Source: Tachypleus tridentatus
Taxonomy: Eukaryota > Arthropoda > Merostomata > Xiphosura > Limulidae
NCBI RefSeq assembly: GCF_004210375.1
Contig: NC_134837.1
Location: 168,743,310-168,807,309 of the forward strand
Direction: 5' to 3'
Length of the DNA stretch: 64,000 nt
The notes under the pieces are model-generated. The model was not told the DNA's origin, ran no database searches, and worked only from the letters and a program-made list of their open reading frames with translations. The position numbers were made by a program, and so were the translations under genes. Every line of letters begins with the position of its first letter. The stretch's first letter is position 1. Positions 52,101-61,100 of the stretch are shown here, one piece after another.

Positions 52101-55100
52101 AGTAGAAAAATGTTGAGCTTTGTTAGGATTATTGTATAATTAGGATTAGCCTTAGGATTATTGTAAATTATTAATATACGTATACAGTGTCTCATTTATG
52201 AATATGATGATTCCAAATTATTACAGGCTTGTTTGGATCATGGAAAAGCAGTACAATGTGTATGAGTGTTGCTTTACTCTTTGTATTCTTTCACTGTTTT
52301 CCTCAGTTCTTGATTAGGTCATTTTGGGTTTTAAAGCAGAAGTATTAAATAATATCTTCAATTATGCTTTGGTACTCCTGATAATTGTTCATATCTGGTA
52401 TTATCTATTTTGTGTCTGTTAGTATGTTAAATTGAAATTTAATTAAAAATTATTATCAAAGTATGTTGGTAAACTTGGTACATAAGTGTAGTTTGTAATA
52501 AAAATTTTATATCATATAGATTTTAATGTCTTAATTTCAAAAAGAAACATTTAAAAAATTGATCAGTTTTCATTTTCTGTGTCATTATATATTTGAGCTT
52601 TATTTCTGTGCTTCTAAACTTTCTAACTTCAGAAATGTGTTACTGCAGTTTTAACTAGTTACAAACTTAAACTAAACATAATTCAAAGCAAGAATCTAGA
52701 ATCTGTAACTTACATTCTTGATTAACTGAAATATCAATAAGTCTGTTTGACCTATGTGAGAAGCCCCCCTCTTTCAGTCTTTTTCTGATGATCAAGATTG
52801 TTTTGCTAATGAAGTTTATATGACTAGTGGAAATGTTTATACTCAGTAGGGAGAACCGGTATGTAAGGCTTTCTATGGTTATTTGATTTTGATGACCACA
52901 AGTATGCAGGTGGATGTAGTTTCTGTGTCTGGTTGTTATTATTTTACTTCAAACAACTAGAATTATTTTAACCTGTATTTTTAACTTTGCAACTGATTAA
53001 GCTGTAGGAAGTTATTCTAACGACAACATAACACTTTGTGCTCTGAAATGCATATTCAAAAGAAACATTACAATTTTGGACACTTAAATTTGTTTTGAAG
53101 TTTAGGGTAGAACTGCTTCAGTGAAAACAAGGCTGAGTTTGTAGTGAATACTACAAATCCTTGTTTTATTTATGTATATTTTTATTTATTGTTACATATT
53201 TTTTTGCCCAAATAATTAAAATGTAGAAATTAACTTCTAAACTTAGTCTAATAAAAATTCAGTAAAATGAAACGTTTAGAATTTGACAAACTAGAGTTTT
53301 AAGTATCACATGGTACATTTCATAGCAGGTCTACCAGACATAACTAAGTTATGATTTATTGCTTTTGATTGGAGGATTCCTGCTCAAATAGGTTTAAAGT
53401 ACAACAATAAAATCATAGAATTAAAAGCAAATACATGTAAAATTATTAATAATTGAAATGTTAAGATAATTAATTTGGAGTTTTCTGATCATATCTGAAG
53501 TGAGGTTAGAGGAAAATATGGTATTACTCATTTGATTCAACATTTTCCAACTTTTCATTTCATTGTATAGTAATGATTTCTTTACTGTTTCTTTTAAGGT
53601 AGAGAAAATATAAAATTTTACTGAAAAACGTGTTCATTTAGGAGGCTCTCAAATGAAATATCAAAAGTGTAAAATGAAAGAAATATTCTTATTCTTAACC
53701 TGAAAATAACCTTTTGCTTGGATTGAAACAGTTAAGGCTTTGGAAATTTACATTCACTTCTTTAGTAGAAATACTTTCTTAAAAACATATTGTATCATGT
53801 ATAGCAACTTTTAATGTGTATTAAGAGTTTTCCAAATCTTATAAGTGTGCATACAGTAAAAACAAATATGTGAATCTTTATAGATTTGGTATTTGTACAG
53901 TTACGACAGAAAGTGTTCATACCCCTGCGTCCCTAGTAGTTTTTTCTTTATAACTTAAAACGTGTCATGATTAAGATAATGAAAGTATAGTATATTATAA
54001 ATATTATATTAACACACATCTACATAAATTTTTATGTAAATTAAATGACAAATAAACTGTTTATAAACAAAGAACCAAAAATAGGAGGAGCAGAAAGTGT
54101 TCGTACAGTTCAGAATGTGTGAAAAAACTGATATTTACGTAAAACTTTTGTTCAGTTTGGCAAATAAACTATATTATATCATTCCAGAACTAGACACTTG
54201 GTCCATAATTATTGGAATTTAACCAGCAAAAGTGTACTTTCAGCAATTTAGTGACGTCTTCATCATTATCTGCTTGGTCATCCTGGCGAACAGGAAACAA
54301 CTGTCCAGTGATTTAAAAAATCGAATTGTTGTAAAATACAAGTCTCGTGTGTCTCTTTTTGGTATTGCTACATAATTTAATTAATGTGCCAGAAACTACT
54401 GTTTAAAGCATAATTGTCAAGTTTAAGCTTACAGGATCAACTGCTAACCTCCCTCGTTCCAGATACCCCACCAAAATTCCAGAGAGAACAAAGAGGAAGG
54501 TTCTCAGAGAAGTTAGTAGGAACCCTTGTTGAATACTCAATGACATACAGAAACTGGTAAGGGAAACTGGGGTTGATCTAAGCACCTCTACAGTTACAAA
54601 CTGGGTTCAAAGCATGCAGTCCTCGTAGAACTCCATATTTAAAGCCTGTTCATTTAGAAGCACAATTGAGATATGCAAGAAAGCATGTAGATAAACCCTT
54701 TACCTATTGGAAGAGTATTCTTTGGTTAGACAAGACTAAAATCGAGATTTTTGTCCACAATGATGCTCGCAATATTTTCCGTAAGAAGGGGGAATGAAAT
54801 CTTCCAAAGAACACCTTCCCTACAGTTAAACTCGGAGGTAACTTGATCATGCTATGGGGTTCCTTCAGCTCTTCTGGTGTAGGCAACCTTCACCGGGTCA
54901 ATGGAATCATGAAGAAAAGAAGAGTACATTGAGATATTAGGCTTGGGTGTCGATAGATCTTTCAGCACGACAATGACCCTAAGCACACATCGAAATATGT
55001 ACAATCCTGGTTGCAGAGGAACCATATATATAAGCGTTCTGAAAACATTTGGCATGAGTTGAAGACCAGGGCTCATCAGCGTCATCCGAAAAACTTGCAA

Positions 55101-58100
55101 GAGTTGGTGGCCTTCTGTAAAGAATAATGGAAGAAAATATCAGTCAAGTACTGTCAAACGATCGTGGAGGGCTATGAGGAGACATTGTGCCAAGTAATTC
55201 ACCTGAATGGCTACACAACTGACCATTAAAGTAGATGCACGAACACTTTTTGCTCCTCCTATGTTTGGTTATTTATTTATAAAGAGTTTATTTGTCATTC
55301 AATTAACATAAAAATTTATGTAGATGTGTGTTAGTATAATATTTATAATATACTCTACTTTCATTATCCTAACCATGATACGTTTTAAGTTATGAGGTAA
55401 ACACTTTCTGTGTGTGAGTAGGGCTAAACAGATGGTTACTCTCTTAAGTCTGCATGATTATTCACAATGTTTCTAGTGCATGTTTAAGTTCTCATAGGGT
55501 TTTGTACAACTTTTATAATCTTTAAATACTAGTTTTTTAAATTTTGAGATTTATGTTCAGCTACTATTTTCTGTTAAAATACACTTCCAATTTTGAGTTA
55601 CTATAGTTTATTCCAAATTGTGAATCTGTTGTTTTTTTATTATTATTTTAAGGTTCCACTTTAATTAAACCATTACATCTAATATAATTTGTTTCTTGTT
55701 TTTGGTATTTTCATATGCTCATGTCTTGTTTTGGATTATGGATAATCACACAACTTTTTGGATTTTTATGTTCCTTTAATAATGAGTTTGATTTATTAAT
55801 TACTTGTGTAAGCTATGATGTTTCAATAATCTAATCATAACCTGCTATTCTATTGGTCACAGCTTCTGAATATTTTTTCCACAGGAAATGGAAGTTTTCT
55901 GTTAGAAATATTGTTTTCTCTTTCCATGTTAATATTGTTTCAATGTTATTTCTTTGGGTAGTATATCAGTTGTCTACCATACATTATGTTTATTTCCAGT
56001 ACTTTATGTATACTGTCAGGGTCATTGCATGACTTACACTGAATTGGGTAACTGCACAAATGGGATGATATTAATTTTTGTTTAGATTAGAAAAACAAAA
56101 GTTTATTATTATATCACTTTATTAATTATTTGCACTTGTCCTGAACAGACAGTGAACCAAGACAGCTCCTGGGATCTCCCTCCTTCTCCACAACCAAGTT
56201 CCAAAGAGGGAAATAGTTCCGTTTGGAGAGCTCCTGTCAACAATGGGACAGAAATATGGGAAATCAACATTCGCAACCGCAACAAAGGAGTAGGGACACC
56301 AGCTTCTAGTAGTGGTCCAACACAACCATGGGGCCACACGCCATCAACTCATATTGGTGGGACATGGGGTGAAGAAGAAGATACTACAAACATGTGGACT
56401 GGGCCAGGTTCCAGTGAAGCTGTTCATGGTAATCTTTTTTTTTTTTTTTTAAAATAATAAACACACAGGAAGAAACAGTGGTCAGTTTGACCATAAAATT
56501 TCAGAATAAAATCTAATAATTTTTATCGTTACTTTTGCAGTAGAAAAATATAAGAAAAGATGTGTTTAGTATGTAATACTAATTAATATTTTCCTAAAAA
56601 CTTAAATAAAATTTAGAAAGGAAATATAAGTAGCTTTTCTTATAATTTTTTGATTTACAATAAATTATAAGCACCATAATTATTAAGACCTGAATGAATT
56701 TACTATTTAATTTTGCACTTGGTTTGTGCTGCTACATGTTGAGGAATTAAACAGACATATTTGTAAACCAAGGCTTTTCATAATTATGCTGGAATGTTAT
56801 TAATGTCTTTGCAAATGTTAAATTGCACATTTGTTCTCAATAAGGATGTTTTCTAGATTGAATTAATAAAAGTGGTTTTTAGATACACTTCCCACATCAT
56901 TCCTTTTTTAAGTTGTGTATGTTGGCTTTTCAATGCAGTTAGCAAACCCATAATATTGTAAAACAAATTTAGTAGTGTTTATATTCTTACCATGAAGCAT
57001 TGTATAACTTGTCACTTTGTATGGTTATCTATTTGTTGCCCATGACAAGTAATACATCATAAAAACATGTATTTTGGCAAGTGAAAGCACACATTTACTC
57101 CATATTGCAAATAAACATTATATAAATGTTGTTCACATTTTTTTTAATCTTAATTGACTATTTGCAAGCTTCAAAAATGTTCTTAAAGTAATAACCAATA
57201 GAGCTTTGCTCCATGCTTTAGTCTGTTTACAATGCATATTGGGCTATTACAGACTGGTGGATAACTCCATCTGCAGTATCAGTAGTGTTGGTGGTGGTGA
57301 TGTTCTAACATGCAATAGAACAGCACATGTAGCAAGTGGTAGCAAAGTAAAACAAAACATCTTGTATTTTTGCAAAAGTAATTTTAAATAAAAATGTATG
57401 CATACATACATAAATATACACACGTATTGTTATATAGATTTATGCAGGAAAAAAAGTTATGGTACAATCAGCTCTGTATATGTATTTGTATGCTTGTACA
57501 GACTTCTTTCAGTTACTGACATTTTTTACAATATGCAAAAGGGTAAGAGTTATTTGCAGTTGCAGTGTTGCACTCTACTAGCAACACTTGTTATTTAGAG
57601 ATCCAGTAAAACATTATACTCCAGGGAAGGTTCTGTTCTTTCAGTTTACCTCCTCTGGGATCTAAACATCCACCCACATGTTTGCCATGTGTGGCGACAT
57701 GTGAAGGGGAGGAGAGGATCTTGATGGTTGCGGGGTCCAACCCTTACACACCACTTTGGCCTTGAATTCCTTGGGTCAATCAGCTCAGTGTTAGAAGTTC
57801 TCAACAGATGTTGTTGACATTGTGTCTGATGCTGGTATTTGGGTGTAGTGCTCATGAAACCCTGGCATTGCTGCAGTGTCCTTGCTTTACATTGTAGTGC
57901 ATCCCCTCATAGGGCTCCATAGTGGATGGGGTCAGTGGGCACCAAAATTTCCTTTTTTCTTATAGATCCCCCAAATAATAAATGTAAATAAAATCGTGAA
58001 AAACAGTCCATGGGTAAACGACCATATTTTGAAGTTTCTGAGCAGCAGTCTTCAACATCTTTATCATCTGTTGTACTTCGTTTTCTTATCCTACATTCTC

Positions 58101-61100
58101 TTTCAGAGAAACCTTTAGGGCAAATGTCCCCCTTTTTTATTCAGAAGGGGCTGAAAGGACTTGCTGGTTCTCCAAAGTTAGTAAAGAAGCTTCGATATGG
58201 TAACATTAGTGGAAACATCCACATCTCAACACAGTGAACTCCTCTTGAATTCAAAGGCAATTGGGGATATACCTATTGAGGTTACACCTCATGCTACTTG
58301 GAATTCATCACAAGGAGTTATTGTTGAGAGAGATTTGAAGAACATTTCTGAGTCGGAGATTCTCGCTGGTTTATCCACTCAATGAATTTCTGCAGTGAGG
58401 CGTATATCCACTCGTAAAGATTGAGTTACACTGCCGACCAATATCTTTGCTCCGACATTTACATCACCCTGTGCACTTGCCACCATGAAAGCAGGTTATC
58501 TTAATTGCAGGGTACAGCCGTACATTCCAAACCCTCTCTGATGTTTCCAGTGTCAGAGGTTTGTTCACTTAAAGACGTCATGTCATGGTTCCCTGATGTG
58601 CTCATTGTGGTGGCAAGGATCATGATGCCTATGTGTAAAACGGAACCTCATTGTGTCAACTGCAATGACTCTCACCCATCCTACTTTCATTCTTGCCCTA
58701 AATGGTTGGAAGAAAAAGAGGTGCAGCATTTGAAAACGATTCATAACATTACTTAATCTGTGGTTCAAAAATGTTGTCCACCACTTCATCTTGGACATAT
58801 GCTGCTGAGCTTCATTCCACAACTACAGTGGGAGTGCAGACAGATCTCTGTGCCTCTAAGAGAATCGTTCACAAAACAAATGAAAAGCCTTTTGACCTTC
58901 ATGGTTAAAAAAGTTGATGAATCAATTTCTACACACATCTCTGTCCCTTACATACATTCCAACAAACCCCAAGATCCACATCCTTTGGTTCCAGGTACAG
59001 ACATTTCCTCTGATACATCTTCTTCTCCTGCCCCAAGATGCAAAACAATCATTTGTTTGTGTCCTCAGTCCCTGGAATCTCCTTCCAACAACAAAGACCT
59101 GCTCAATTGATCCAGGGCAGGATCCATGGAGGTCGATAGACCTCCTTCGAATAAGGACAGTAAAGAAAAAAGACATGGTTGTAAACAGAAGAGTTCTCCA
59201 CCCAGTTCACCTATGTGTCATTAAAAATAGCCACCTTGATACAATGGAACTGTTGAGATTTACATTTTAATCTGGATGACATCAAAACACTGATTGCTTC
59301 CTGCCATCCGGGATGTCTTTCGTTATAAGAAACATTTTTAAAACTTGCCGATACAGTCACCTTTTGGCAGGTTTCTTTGTACAGGAGTGACAAGCATGGA
59401 GTGGGGGCATTATTGATTGATCAGCATGTGCCCACTCTGTCTTTGTCACTCCACACACCATTGGAGGCTGTAGCCATCCATGTTTCCTTGGGTCATACCA
59501 TCACTGTTTGTTCTCTCTACCCATCATCTGGAGAGACATATGATCAATCATACCTTGATGCTCTCATTGAACAGTTGCTGTCTCCCTTTTTAATCCTGGG
59601 GGGGACTTTAATGGACATCATCCCCTCTGGGGAAGTGCTGTTATTAGTAGGAGGGGTCGCTCTGTATAGTGTATGCTCTCTGATCACAACCTTTCTCTTT
59701 TCAATACTGGTTCTTCTACTTATATTTTCACACACCTAGTCAGTCCTTTACTGCTATTGATCTCTCAGTTTGCTCCCCTTCATTATTTTCCCGTTTTTCA
59801 TGGAGGATTGACAATGATCCCTGAGGCAGTGATCACTTTCCTATAATTTTGAGAGAGACTAACCTTCGTCAATGCCACCCAGCCCGCATACCCCCGGTGT
59901 AAGCTGGATCAGGCAGACTGGCCCACTTTCACTGCTCTTGCAAAACTTGATCCTGCCATCGTCTGTCAGCCATCAATAGACGAATGTGTGGCAGAAATAA
60001 CTGACTGTATTATACAAGCAGCTGCTCAATGTATTCCTAAACCCTCAACACGTTTTCCACTATATCCTTGTCCGTGATGGAATCCTGCCTGCCACATTGT
60101 ATGGAAGGCTCAAAAATGGGCCTGGGATACTTTTTGTAGATATCCCACATTCTCAAACTGCAACGCTTTCCAGCGGGCCCGTGCACGTGCTTGGTGTGTA
60201 TAACGTCACAGTTAGCATGTCTTTTACCACCAGTTCCAGAGTCATATGGGACAAGATTCCAAATGTCAGTGGGCAATACAATTCTGTCCCCCTCTTGATC
60301 TTGCTCTCTGATGGCCAGGAATTAGCTGCAATCCGAAGCATTGCCGATACTTTAGGTGAAAGCTTCTGCTGGGTATCTAGCACTTCTGCTTCTTCCCCTA
60401 CCTTCTTAGCCATCAAGACTCGGGCAAAGCGATCACCTCTTTCCTTTCGAGCTGATTGTCTCTATGACTATAATTGTCCCATTACACTGGTGGAACTGAA
60501 ACTGGCCCTTCATCAGACTGGTAGTACATTGGTTGGACCAGATGATGTACACTATGACATGCTGTGCCATCTATGTCCTGCTTCTCTCGCTATTCTTCCA
60601 ATTGTTTCTAACCAGATTTGGCAGGAGAATGTTTTTCCTGATGGCTGGTGCCAGGTGATTGTCCTACCTTTCTCTAAGCCTGGGAATTGCATTGACAAGC
60701 TGTCTCTGTAAGACCTTAGAGAGGATGGTTAATGCTCATCTTGTTTGATTCCTTGAAACAAACAAACTCCACCATGGACCACCTGAATCGACTTGAAATG
60801 TCAATCAGAGAATCCTTTCTCAAACAACAACATCTTACATCAAATTCTTTGATATTGAGAAGGCTTATGACACAACATGGAGGTATGGCATCTTGCGAGA
60901 CCTCCGTATATATATATATAGGTTACGTGGCCGTTTGCCCATTTTTATTAAAAATTTTTAATGGACAAGAGATTCCAAGTTTGTGTGGGTTTGACGTTTT
61001 CCTGTTCTTTTCTACAGGAACTTGGAGTCCCTCAGGGCTGTGTTTGGAGTGGCACACTTTTCAGTGTAAAAATTAATGCCATCACTGAACAGCTCCCTCT

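Larger units (their letters stand above)
51966..56148 (+). other. GW182 intron between coding exons 2 and 3
   Basis: About 4.2 kb. It is mostly plain AT-rich sequence, and the 1.5-kb Tc1-type transposon at 53898-55418 occupies its middle. I see no extra exon. Confidence 0.8.

Noticed and set aside
60097-60711. 204-residue plus-strand ORF as a host gene
   Set aside because: It is the middle of the LINE ORF2 (linker and start of the reverse transcriptase).
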